A stretch of 7,990 nt of DNA. Source: CAZXCQ01 sp964639275 (GTDB taxonomy: Bacteria; Desulfobacterota; DSM-4660; Desulfatiglandales; Desulfatiglandaceae). The notes below the pieces were generated by a model that worked only from the letters and a program-made list of their open reading frames with translations, did not search any database and was not told where the DNA came from. This document shows positions 1 to 6,092 of the stretch, in pieces. The stretch spans positions 1-7,990 of the forward strand of contig CAZXCQ010000290.1 in NCBI GenBank assembly GCA_964639275.1, given 5' to 3'. A program made the translations under genes and the position numbers. Each line of letters begins with the position of its first letter. The first letter of the stretch is position 1.

Positions 1-1
1 C

Positions 2-979
2 AAGGACGCCGAAGAGGTGCTAAAGGGCGTAAGGGATGAAATATTCATAAAGAGACTAAATAAGCGGGGAATCAATCCAGAGGATATCGAATGGAGCGCT
101 GTAACCATCAGGGAATCGGCTGTTGATAGGGCAATCGCCTTAAAAGAAAAAGGTTACGGCCCTGACCGTGTTCTGATGATGGTCTCCACAGACGAGGAGC
201 ATCACTTTGCAAACAGCGCTGCCACCCTTCCCCTTTACTGGAAGGAGGCAGAACGATGCATTAAAAGGTGTAAGGATGCGGGCATCAAGATGTGCGGGAC
301 AGTGAGTACCATCTGGGGGAGCCCCATATCGGGACCCACAAGGCTGGAAGATGCCATTGAATTCACAAAACGGTGGCTGAGTATCGGTGCCGACGACATT
401 GAGCATGCGGACCATGACGGCTCCGCCCCGCCCGATCAGGTCTACCGCTACTTCTCGATGCTCCTCGACGAGATCCCCAATCCTGACCTCCATGTGGCCC
501 ATTTTCATGTAACCCGGGGATGGGGTCTGGCAAATGTCCTGGCCGCCCTCCAGGCGGGTATCGAAAACTTCGAGGGTACCCTGGGGGGGATCGGTGGACA
601 GCCGACCAATTTCCTCAACCGGACACCGGTGCCCGGCACCGGGGCCTATTACTACAGAGATCCCAATGTGGTTGGGCTCGTGAGCCTTGAGGATATGTGT
701 GTCATGCTCGATGAGATGGGGATCCATATCGGGGGTATTAGTATCCACAGGGTCCTGGAGCTTGGCACCTTGATGGAAAAGACCATCGGCAGGAGGCTAC
801 GTTCGGAGTCAATCCTCAATGGCAGGATACCAAAGGAGCGCAGAGAGGAGTTCAAGAGACCCCAGCTGCCCCGGCTTAAAGAAAAACAGGGAGAAAAGCC
901 CGGGCAGATCATACCGTATGGATGGCCGGATAAGGCAGAGGTGCCAGAGGCCTTGCTGGCCCGAAAGAGCTATGAGTAA
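2..979 (+). CDS. HMG-CoA lyase-like DRE-TIM metallolyase (5' truncated by window edge)
   Basis: The frame is open from base 2 to the TAA at 977-979, so the true start lies upstream. The family's N-terminal catalytic Arg/Asp segment is missing from view, and the GTG at 17 is unlikely to be the start. Counting residues from that GTG, the TIM-barrel features seen are: GTVSTIWGSP at 94-103; IEHADHDG at 128-135, where D132 aligns with the active-site Asp of HMG-CoA lyase; AHFHVTRG at 161-168 with the two metal-ligand histidines H162 and H164; and GTLGGIGGQP at 187-196. The ending LDEMGIHIGG (231-240) also resembles HMG-CoA lyases. Odd points: the catalytic-loop Cys of HMG-CoA lyase is replaced by Q195, the Asp of the usual HxHDT motif is Val, and a basic, proline-containing tail of about 40 residues follows the barrel. 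Family members cleave or form C-C bonds in acyl-CoA or 2-oxoacid substrates. The fold is secure and the substrate unknown. It could instead be a synthase-type relative or a non-canonical lyase. Confidence 0.85.
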   Translation, partial: KDAEEVLKGVRDEIFIKRLNKRGINPEDIEWSAVTIRESAVDRAIALKEKGYGPDRVLMMVSTDEEHHFANSAATLPLYWKEAERCIKRCKDAGIKMCGTVSTIWGSPISGPTRLEDAIEFTKRWLSIGADDIEHADHDGSAPPDQVYRYFSMLLDEIPNPDLHVAHFHVTRGWGLANVLAALQAGIENFEGTLGGIGGQPTNFLNRTPVPGTGAYYYRDPNVVGLVSLEDMCVMLDEMGIHIGGISIHRVLELGTLMEKTIGRRLRSESILNGRIPKERREEFKRPQLPRLKEKQGEKPGQIIPYGWPDKAEVPEALLARKSYE

Positions 980-1029
980 AAGAGATGGAAGACATGAGCA
1001 AAGGGTCTAAGGAAAAACCGGGAGGATGA

Positions 1030-1746
1030 TCAAATACCGAGAAATGCGGTCCGAAACATATCACTCTCAAGGAGTTGCTCTCCGGGACCTTCCCCCACGA
1101 TCCTGCCGGTCTGAAGCACGTATCCCCTATCAGAGAGGTCAAGGGCCTCCCGCACGTTCTGCTCTACCAGGAGGATGGTAATCCCTTGCTCTTTGAGAAG
1201 CCGCACCGTATCCAAGACCTCATCTACAAGCATGGGCGCCAGTCCGAGAGAGGGCTCGTCCAGCATTAGTATCTGGGGACTTGACATAAGCCCCCGTCCG
1301 ATGGCCACCATCTGCTGCTCCCCGCCGGATAGGGTGGATGCAGGTTGTCCCTTACGATCCTCTAGCTGTGGAAAAAGCTTGTAGGCAAACCGGAGATTCT
1401 CTTCAACCCGCTGTTTGTCTTTGAGGGTATATGCACCAATCAAGAGGTTCTCTTCAACACTCAAGGGACTAAAGAGCATTTTCTCTTCAGGCACATAGAT
1501 AATCCCCATGCGGACGATATCTTCTGTATGGAGTCTTTGAATCTCGCGCCCTTTAAATAAAACCTTCCCATGAAAGACCCGCTGGGTCCCCATAATGGAC
1601 CGTAACAGCGTTGACTTTCCCGCCCCGTTTGCGCCGACCACGCATACAGTTTCCCCCCGATCCACACTGAGGGACACCCCGTGAAGCACGGGGAGACCGG
1701 AATAACGGACCTTGATATCTTCGACCTGGAGAATACTCTGACTCAT
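1030..1746 (-). CDS. livF: Branched-chain amino acid-type ABC transporter ATP-binding protein LivF
   Basis: This 238-residue protein is one of the two cytoplasmic ATPases of a HAAT-family importer, binding and hydrolysing ATP to drive uptake through LivH-LivM. It is of usual LivF length. Visible motifs are Walker A GANGAGKST (residues 38-46), the LivF-style VPEE in the Q-loop region (85-88), a canonical signature LSGGEQQ (139-145), Walker B ILMLDEP (159-165) and the VEQN switch region (194-197), where Gln replaces the usual His as is common in LivF. The ATG start (1744-1746) overlaps the livG stop codon in an ATGA arrangement, so translation is probably coupled to livG. It is the last gene of the operon and ends 50 bases from the end of the convergent metallolyase gene. 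I see no clear terminator hairpin in that gap. Confidence 0.95.
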   Translation of the reverse strand: MSQSILQVEDIKVRYSGLPVLHGVSLSVDRGETVCVVGANGAGKSTLLRSIMGTQRVFHGKVLFKGREIQRLHTEDIVRMGIIYVPEEKMLFSPLSVEENLLIGAYTLKDKQRVEENLRFAYKLFPQLEDRKGQPASTLSGGEQQMVAIGRGLMSSPQILMLDEPSLGLAPMLVDEVLDTVRLLKEQGITILLVEQNVREALDLSDRGYVLQTGRIVGEGPGEQLLESDMFRTAFLGI

Positions 1747-2495
1747 GGGTTATCCAAATCCCCTCCGTGCTCCTTGACATATCGCTCTCCCAGGTAGGCC
1801 TTGATAACACGAGGGTCCCTGGAAATCGCTTCTGGGACCCCCTCCGCTATCTTTTCTCCATAATCCAGGACAATCACCCGGTGGCTGACCTTCATCACCA
1901 GTTCCATGACGTGCTCAATCAGCATGACCGTTATCCCGAGGTCCTCATGCACGTGTCGAATGATGGCCATGATCCCATCCACTTCACTGGGATTTAGTCC
2001 TGCCGCCACTTCATCCAGCAAGAGGAGCTTGGGATCGGAGCCGATAGCCGTGGCCATGGTTACGCGCTTTTGGGAGGCCACAGGTAGCTCGCTGACCAGA
2101 TACCCGGATAGATCGGCTATCTTCAGATCGCTCAGTATTTCGGTTGCCCGTGCCTTGGCCCTGGATCGCGAACGGGTCCTCATAAAACACCCAACCATGA
2201 CATTCTCTTCCACGGTAAGGTCGCCTGAGGCGACATACACCTGAAAGGTCCTTGCCAGTCCTCGTCTGGCCACTTCATAGGCCTTTAGCCCGGTGATATC
2301 TTCGCCATCAAAAACGATTTGGCCTGAGGTAACCGGATGGAGGCCTGAGATGCAGTTAAAAAGGGTCGTCTTGCCGGCCCCGTTGGGACCAATCAGGCCA
2401 ACCAGCTCATCCCGTTCTATGCCAAAAGAGATATCATCACTGGCCCTCAGCCCTCCAAAATCCTTGGTCAGGTTATGGATCTCCAGAAATGCCAT
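1743..2495 (-). CDS. livG: Branched-chain amino acid-type ABC transporter ATP-binding protein LivG
   Basis: This is the second ATPase of the importer, 250 residues from the chosen ATG (2493-2495). That ATG overlaps the livM stop by one base (TGATG) and has an AGGAGG 11 bases upstream. A start 14 codons further upstream is possible but would lie inside livM, ahead of the conserved N-terminus. Motifs are Walker A GPNGAGKTT (36-44), ARTFQ with the Q-loop Gln (81-85), Walker B LLLLDEV (157-163), AAGLNP after it, and the switch His in LIEHVM (192-197). The extended helical region and the C-terminal GEKIAEGVPEAI are typical of LivG. The ABC signature is unusual: LPVASQKR (137-144) stands where LSGGQ-like sequences normally sit, and the usual DEP is DEV. 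Similar glycine-poor signatures occur, from memory, in a LivG subfamily, so the gene is probably functional and would pair asymmetrically with canonical LivF. Confidence 0.95.
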   Translation of the reverse strand: MAFLEIHNLTKDFGGLRASDDISFGIERDELVGLIGPNGAGKTTLFNCISGLHPVTSGQIVFDGEDITGLKAYEVARRGLARTFQVYVASGDLTVEENVMVGCFMRTRSRSRAKARATEILSDLKIADLSGYLVSELPVASQKRVTMATAIGSDPKLLLLDEVAAGLNPSEVDGIMAIIRHVHEDLGITVMLIEHVMELVMKVSHRVIVLDYGEKIAEGVPEAISRDPRVIKAYLGERYVKEHGGDLDNP

Positions 2496-3502
2496 CAGCT
2501 CCGTTTCCTCCTGCGCACCCTCTCCACAATGCCCCATATCCCCCTGGGTTCAAAGGCCGAAATCACCATGATGATGATGGCATAAATAATCAGGTCGATA
2601 CCCACCAGCCCGGCCCTCGCACCCAGCCATTCCTTGAGATAGCTCTTGAGTGGGATCAGAATACCGGCCCCTATAATGGGCCCCCAAAGAGACCCGGCGC
2701 CACCCAGCATGGCCATGAGGGCGATCAGGATAGAGAGATCAAGGCTCATGGTATCTTCGGGTTCAATATTCTTGATGTAGCAGGCGTGGAACGAACCCAC
2801 CATGCTGACAAAGGCCGTTGCTATGGCATAGGTCTTGACCTTGGCCCAATGGACATTGATCCCCAAGGACCGCGCCACATCTTCGTTGTCCTTAATCAAG
2901 CGGAGCTGAAACCCCAACCGTGACTTTCTAAACCAGTTGACATAGAGGATTCCAATAAAGAAGAACCCCAAAATGACATAATAGTAATAGATGTCGTCTT
3001 TAAAGATGAGCCGTAGGAAGTCGGGGGGGCTATACTTGATGGGGGATATCTCAAGCCCCCGCGCTGCACCCACAAGGTCCCATACCTCAAATACATCCTT
3101 GAGCACCAATGAAGTGGCAATGGTGGCAATGGCAAAGTAATGCCCCTTTAACCGGAAAAGAGGGTAACCGATTATAAAGGACCAGGTTACGGCGAAGCAC
3201 ATGCCGATGGGCATGGATACCCAGAAGGGCACATCCCACCGAATTAACATAACGGCGGTGGTAAACGCCCCGATCCCGACATACTGGGCCTTTCCAAGGT
3301 CTACCTGACCACCGTATCCGCCTATGGTATTCCAACCCATCCCGTACAACGAGAACATAAGAAATTGAATCATGGTTGCCATTGCGAATGATGAGTGGGG
3401 GAAGATCGCAAAGATAACAAGGCCAATAGCGACCGCGCCGGCCACGCTCAGATCAAGGCGGGGAAAATCTGAGAAATCGAGGGCATTTCTTATTGTTTCC
3501 AT
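2495..3502 (-). CDS. livM: Branched-chain amino acid-type ABC transporter permease LivM
   Basis: This is an inner-membrane permease, 335 residues from the ATG at 3500-3502, which has a GAGG about 9 bases upstream and overlaps the end of livH by 13 bases. A GTG 19 codons earlier (3559) would give 354 residues but lies deep inside livH, so I prefer the internal ATG. The protein is highly hydrophobic with roughly eight to ten membrane segments. Family motifs are GGYGGQVDLGKAQYVGIGAF (61-80), matching the LivM GYxGQxSLGHAxFxGIGA consensus, and the cytoplasmic coupling segment LIKDNEDVARSLGINV (202-217), where the ATPase docks. AMLGGAGSLWGPIIGAG (264-280) and the late FEPRGIWG (317-324) are also characteristic. 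The tail is strongly basic (RVRRRKRS). With LivH it forms the substrate pathway. The exact substrate cannot be read from the sequence. Confidence 0.94.
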   Translation of the reverse strand: METIRNALDFSDFPRLDLSVAGAVAIGLVIFAIFPHSSFAMATMIQFLMFSLYGMGWNTIGGYGGQVDLGKAQYVGIGAFTTAVMLIRWDVPFWVSMPIGMCFAVTWSFIIGYPLFRLKGHYFAIATIATSLVLKDVFEVWDLVGAARGLEISPIKYSPPDFLRLIFKDDIYYYYVILGFFFIGILYVNWFRKSRLGFQLRLIKDNEDVARSLGINVHWAKVKTYAIATAFVSMVGSFHACYIKNIEPEDTMSLDLSILIALMAMLGGAGSLWGPIIGAGILIPLKSYLKEWLGARAGLVGIDLIIYAIIIMVISAFEPRGIWGIVERVRRRKRS

Positions 3503-4404
3503 CCAAACAGGCCTCTGGGTCGGGTCACCATGATCAAAAAGTACGCCAGATAGACCCACATATACTTAAAGGATGTCATGGGGATATCCACCATCCAGTC
3601 AGCGCCAAAGGTATAGGTGAAGAAATCCCAAAACCCAGGAATTTCTGTTATCGTCCCTACCACAAGTCCGGCAAAAAAGGCCCCGGGCACACTGCCAAAC
3701 CCACCCAATGCCACAATTGCAAAGGCAATCATGGTAAACAGTAGACCAATAAAGGGGTTAACAGACCAGAAATTGACAATGAGGGCCCCGGCGATGGTGA
3801 CGGAGCTCCCACCGATACCCCAGGCCAGGGCATTCATCTTCTCTGTTGGAATGCCCATGTAACGGGCCCCCTGGGCATTTAGCGCGGTAGCGGTCAGGGC
3901 CTTTCCTATCTTGGTCCGATTCATAAGAAGCCACACCGCTACAAAGGCGACGACCGAAAGACCTGCAGCGGCCAATTTGGTGGCCGGGACGATTATCCCC
4001 AAGCCCAGGTCAAAGCTTTTTCCCACCAGGAGCCCCTGATGAAGTGCCCTGTCCTCAGAACCAAAGATGAGCAGGGCCAGGTTTCTCAAAAATAGCATCA
4101 GACCAAAGGTCCCCAATAGCTGCGCCACCATGGGTCCCCGCAGGAGAAACTTGATAAAGCCAAAGTAGCAGATGATACCCAGCAGGAATCCCACAACCGC
4201 TGCCACCGGCAAGGTCAGGAGGGGGTCAATACCCAGACCCTGGGCGGTCAGGAGACCCGTGTACATACCGATCATCAGAAACTCTCCGTGGGCAAAATTG
4301 ACGATGTCCATTACCCCGAAGATGATGGTCAGGCCCAGGGCAACAAGGGCCAAGACCATACCGATGAGCAGACCGGCAAAGAGGGACCCGATTAAGATAT
4401 CCAT
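3490..4404 (-). CDS. livH: Branched-chain amino acid-type ABC transporter permease LivH
   Basis: This 304-residue polytopic inner-membrane permease is of normal LivH length. The N-terminal hydrophobic segment leads into FGVMDIVNFAHGEFLMIGMY (29-48), the hallmark LivH motif. GKALTATALNAQGARYMGI (168-186) is the EAA-like cytoplasmic loop that contacts the ATPase, and GGFGSVPGAFFAGLVVG (234-250) plus the C-terminal RPRGLFG (295-301) are also typical. The ATG at 4402-4404 has an AGGAG 12 bases upstream, a somewhat long but usable spacing. The gene lies 107 bases downstream of the binding-protein gene, separated by a strong stem-loop, and its last 13 bases overlap livM. Compared with E. coli LivH it carries no unusual domain. 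Its role is to form the transmembrane pore together with LivM. Confidence 0.94.
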   Translation of the reverse strand: MDILIGSLFAGLLIGMVLALVALGLTIIFGVMDIVNFAHGEFLMIGMYTGLLTAQGLGIDPLLTLPVAAVVGFLLGIICYFGFIKFLLRGPMVAQLLGTFGLMLFLRNLALLIFGSEDRALHQGLLVGKSFDLGLGIIVPATKLAAAGLSVVAFVAVWLLMNRTKIGKALTATALNAQGARYMGIPTEKMNALAWGIGGSSVTIAGALIVNFWSVNPFIGLLFTMIAFAIVALGGFGSVPGAFFAGLVVGTITEIPGFWDFFTYTFGADWMVDIPMTSFKYMWVYLAYFLIMVTRPRGLFGWKQ

Positions 4405-4434
4405 TATGACCCAGAGCTCCTAGAGTAACAAAAC

Positions 4435-4493
4435 ACCCACCCTCGCTCGCCCCTCTCTAATCTTCCAAAAAAGAGAGGGGGTGCGAGTTGGGT
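4435..4493 (-). terminator. Intercistronic stem-loop between binding-protein gene and livH (attenuator or mRNA stabiliser)
   Basis: A long inverted repeat begins 18 bases after the binding-protein stop codon. The core stem pairs nine bases, 4450-4458 with 4472-4480 (AGAGAGGGG in DNA sense), around a 13-base loop. Two outer helices, 4442-4446 with 4483-4487 and 4435-4439 with 4489-4493, extend it past small bulges. In the transcript (minus strand) it is followed by an interrupted U tract, GTTTTGTT. The weak U tract and the downstream co-oriented livHMGF genes suggest partial termination, or a barrier to 3' decay that raises binding-protein mRNA. Both are known for ABC importer operons; which applies here is inference. 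Confidence 0.6.
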
Positions 4494-4511
4494 ATATGCC
4501 GTAAAGGATGA

Positions 4512-5825
4512 TCAAAACCCCTTAAAGGGGAAGATCATATCTGCTGAAGAAACATCAAAGGGGTATACAATCTCCAGGCCGATCTTGCCATCCTTGCCCT
4601 TCTGGTACTGGCCGATAAGGCCGGAACCCAGGACATTCTGACCCAGTTCATCACCGCTTGTGGAAAATTTGATCCCCTTCCAGGGTACCACCAGCTCCTT
4701 TCCCGGGATATCGATGGCATTGGCCGCAGCCTGAATATCAGCCGGTTTTGTGGAACCTGCCTTCTCAAGGACAGCCACCCAGGTCTGAAGACCTGTGAAG
4801 GCCCTGGCGGATGCCCCACCGAGGTCATTGCCAGTCTTTTTCTTGTACAGGGCATTGACTTGTCCGGCCAGTTTCTTGATCTCCACCACTTTCGGGAGGA
4901 ACACCGTGCGCGTGAGGATGCCATCAATGCTATCACCCAAGGTATTCCGGAACTCAGGCTTTTCAAACCCGGCGTCCTGTCCCCAGATAATCTTGGGGTG
5001 GGCCTTCTGGGCCTTCAGTGTCTTGACCATAAGGATGGCGTCCGAGGTGTATGAGGCGAAAAGCATCACATCCGGCCTCGCCGCCTTTAGCGATCTCACC
5101 TCGCTGGAGAGATCCGCCGTCTTGGCCGCATACAGGAGTGATTTTCTCAGAGTAAAACCATACTCCTTGGCAAATTCCTTGATCAGCCCTGAGACATGGG
5201 AACCCCATTCTGTCTTCTCGCAGGCCGAGGCTAGATTCTTGATCTCTTTTTTGGGGACCGCCTTTACCCCCCTCACCTTGCCTTCTGTGAGGCCTATCAA
5301 TAACTCAAAGAGGTCTTTCGTAAACCATTTGTCATGGGGCGTGGTCCGCCAGAACCATTTAAAACCCCTTTTGGTGAGTGCCGGGGAGGTGGAAGACCCG
5401 TTGATCATGGGGATGCCATATTGTTCACACACCGCGCTGACGGTCTTGGTCACCGAACTAAAATAGCACCCCAATATGCCATCCACCTTATCGTCCAAGA
5501 TCAGCTTCTTGGCAAGGTCTGCCCCCAGGGTGGGGTTGCCCTCGTGGTCTTTAAAAATAAGCTTGATCTTGGCCCCACCCAAGTTCTTGATCCCCTTGTT
5601 TTGGGCCATTGTCATGGGAAGATCGGCCATGACGTTATTTGCGATTTCCGCTGCAAGCTCCGCACCGGCCCGAAGCTCACGACCTGCCGCAGCCGCACCC
5701 CCGGTAAGGGGGTATATCACACCTATCTTGACCTCTTCTACGGCCAGTACACCGGCCGGGGCGACAAGTCCTGCCATTGCCAGCAAACCAAAGACTAACA
5801 TGGTAAACCTGAAAATCGACTTCAT
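4512..5825 (-). CDS. ABC transporter periplasmic substrate-binding protein, LivJ/LivK family (Peripla_BP_6)
   Basis: This is the exported receptor of the importer, 437 residues from the ATG at 5823-5825, which has GGAGG (5833-5837) 7 bases upstream. An N-terminal signal peptide is clear: basic MKSIFR, then a hydrophobic core, with likely cleavage after GVLA (residue 28). The mature protein begins VEEVKIGVIYPLTGG (29-43), the standard first strand and ligand loop of the family. Further family segments are LIFKDHEGNPTLGADLAKKL (89-108), the ligand-pocket region GCYFSSVTKTVS (119-130) with INGSSTSP (141-148), and KAARPDVMLFASYTSDA (247-263). It is longer than E. coli LivJ (about 345 mature residues), partly through an insertion near residues 63-85, so the ligand may not be a branched-chain amino acid; amides, aromatic acids or peptides are alternatives. 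A TTG at 5862-5864 with its own GGGGAGG could add 13 residues. It is the first importer gene, behind a long leader. Confidence 0.93.
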   Translation of the reverse strand: MKSIFRFTMLVFGLLAMAGLVAPAGVLAVEEVKIGVIYPLTGGAAAAGRELRAGAELAAEIANNVMADLPMTMAQNKGIKNLGGAKIKLIFKDHEGNPTLGADLAKKLILDDKVDGILGCYFSSVTKTVSAVCEQYGIPMINGSSTSPALTKRGFKWFWRTTPHDKWFTKDLFELLIGLTEGKVRGVKAVPKKEIKNLASACEKTEWGSHVSGLIKEFAKEYGFTLRKSLLYAAKTADLSSEVRSLKAARPDVMLFASYTSDAILMVKTLKAQKAHPKIIWGQDAGFEKPEFRNTLGDSIDGILTRTVFLPKVVEIKKLAGQVNALYKKKTGNDLGGASARAFTGLQTWVAVLEKAGSTKPADIQAAANAIDIPGKELVVPWKGIKFSTSGDELGQNVLGSGLIGQYQKGKDGKIGLEIVYPFDVSSADMIFPFKGF

Positions 5826-5840
5826 CACCAAACCTCCGTT

Positions 5841-5860
5841 TCTAGGGCAAGAGCCCTTGA
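5841..5860 (-). promoter_or_regulatory. Short leader hairpin just upstream of the binding-protein ribosome-binding site
   Basis: AGGGC (5844-5848) and GCCCT (5853-5857) pair around a 4-base loop, with two further outer pairs past one mismatch. The hairpin ends four bases before the ACGGAGG ribosome-binding site region in the transcript. It has no U tract, so it is not a terminator. It may shape access to the ribosome-binding site or protect the mRNA. Role inferred only. Confidence 0.35.
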
Positions 5861-5867
5861 CCAAGTA

Positions 5868-5978
5868 TTAGCGCCTCCCCGGGCCTTTTGGATCAAAGGC
5901 CGGGACCAATACCATCGCCATCAGAACACCTGGCAAAATGTAATTGGATAGTGAAAAAGTGTAATTTCTCAAAAGCAT
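5868..5978 (-). CDS. Possible 36-residue hydrophobic leader ORF
   Basis: An ATG at 5976-5978 opens a 36-codon frame ending at TAA 5868-5870, wholly inside the predicted leader of the importer operon. The predicted peptide begins MLLRNYTFSL, has a hydrophobic stretch YILPGVLMAMVLVPAF (13-28) and ends in a basic, Pro/Gly-rich tail (DPKGPGRR). Ten of 36 codons specify Leu, Ile or Val, clustered in the middle. There is no good Shine-Dalgarno sequence at normal spacing; the nearest GAGG is 15 bases upstream and could pair with the start-codon region. It could be a leader peptide sensing branched-chain aminoacyl-tRNA, a small membrane protein, or a chance frame. The missing ribosome-binding site makes chance the safest default. 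Confidence 0.18.
   Translation of the reverse strand: MLLRNYTFSLSNYILPGVLMAMVLVPAFDPKGPGRR
5878..5904 (-). promoter_or_regulatory. Leader inverted repeat (GC-rich stem)
   Basis: CCCGGGCCTTT (5878-5888) pairs with AAAGGCCGGG (5895-5904) with a single bulged base and a 6-base loop, giving about ten base pairs. In the transcript the downstream flank is AGGCGC, not a U tract, so simple Rho-independent termination is unlikely. It overlaps the 3' end of the possible leader ORF and buries part of the GGGGAGG that could serve the alternative TTG start of the binding protein. Confidence 0.45.
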
Positions 5979-6001
5979 GGGGTTCTAAATAGGCCTCATG
6001 C
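5975..6001 (-). promoter_or_regulatory. Leader inverted repeat near the 5' end of the importer mRNA
   Basis: On the transcribed strand, GCATGAGG (6001-5994) faces CCCCATGC (5982-5975) with one mismatch and an 11-base loop. The 3' arm contains the ATG of the possible leader ORF and the 5' arm contains GAGG, so the stem would hide that start codon. It lies about 30 bases after the predicted transcription start. Confidence 0.3.
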
Positions 6002-6036
6002 CATGTCTTTCCCCAGTTTTTTGGACGTTAGCAAAA

Positions 6037-6065
6037 AGTATAGAATTGGCCAGCAGGCATGTCAA
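6037..6065 (-). promoter_or_regulatory. Sigma-70-type promoter for the importer operon
   Basis: On the minus strand, TTGACA (6065-6060) matches the -35 consensus exactly and TATACT (6042-6037) differs from TATAAT by one base; the spacer is exactly 17 bases. Predicted transcription start is near 6029-6032, leaving a leader of about 205 bases before the binding-protein ATG. It lies 28 bases after the stop of the upstream YcsI-like gene, so the importer has its own promoter. No operator palindrome is obvious over the -35/-10 region. Such a near-consensus promoter suggests high basal transcription, with control likely in the leader or by a repressor. Confidence 0.75.
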
Positions 6066-6092
6066 GCTTATGTGAGGGTTAGGAAAGGTCAA

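Noticed and set aside
140..748. A 202-codon open frame on the minus strand opposite the metallolyase
   Set aside because: It lies wholly antisense to a well-conserved enzyme, and its protein has no recognisable motif or domain. It is a shadow frame.
980..1029. Possible bidirectional terminator in the convergent gap between the metallolyase and livF
   Set aside because: I could find no stem of useful length followed by a U tract in these 50 bases on either strand.
2567..2579. Run of ATG/GAT triplets resembling a microsatellite
   Set aside because: It is a short run coding for an Ile-rich membrane segment of LivM (AIIIMVIS) and is explained by that composition.
3503..3559. Upstream GTG start giving a 354-residue LivM
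   Set aside because: The extra 19 residues lie inside the conserved end of livH and do not resemble a LivM N-terminus; the ATG at 3500-3502 has a better-placed ribosome-binding site.
4795..5466. A 223-codon open frame on the plus strand inside the binding-protein gene
   Set aside because: It is the complement of a clear Peripla_BP_6 coding region, with no recognisable motif and a composition typical of an antisense shadow.
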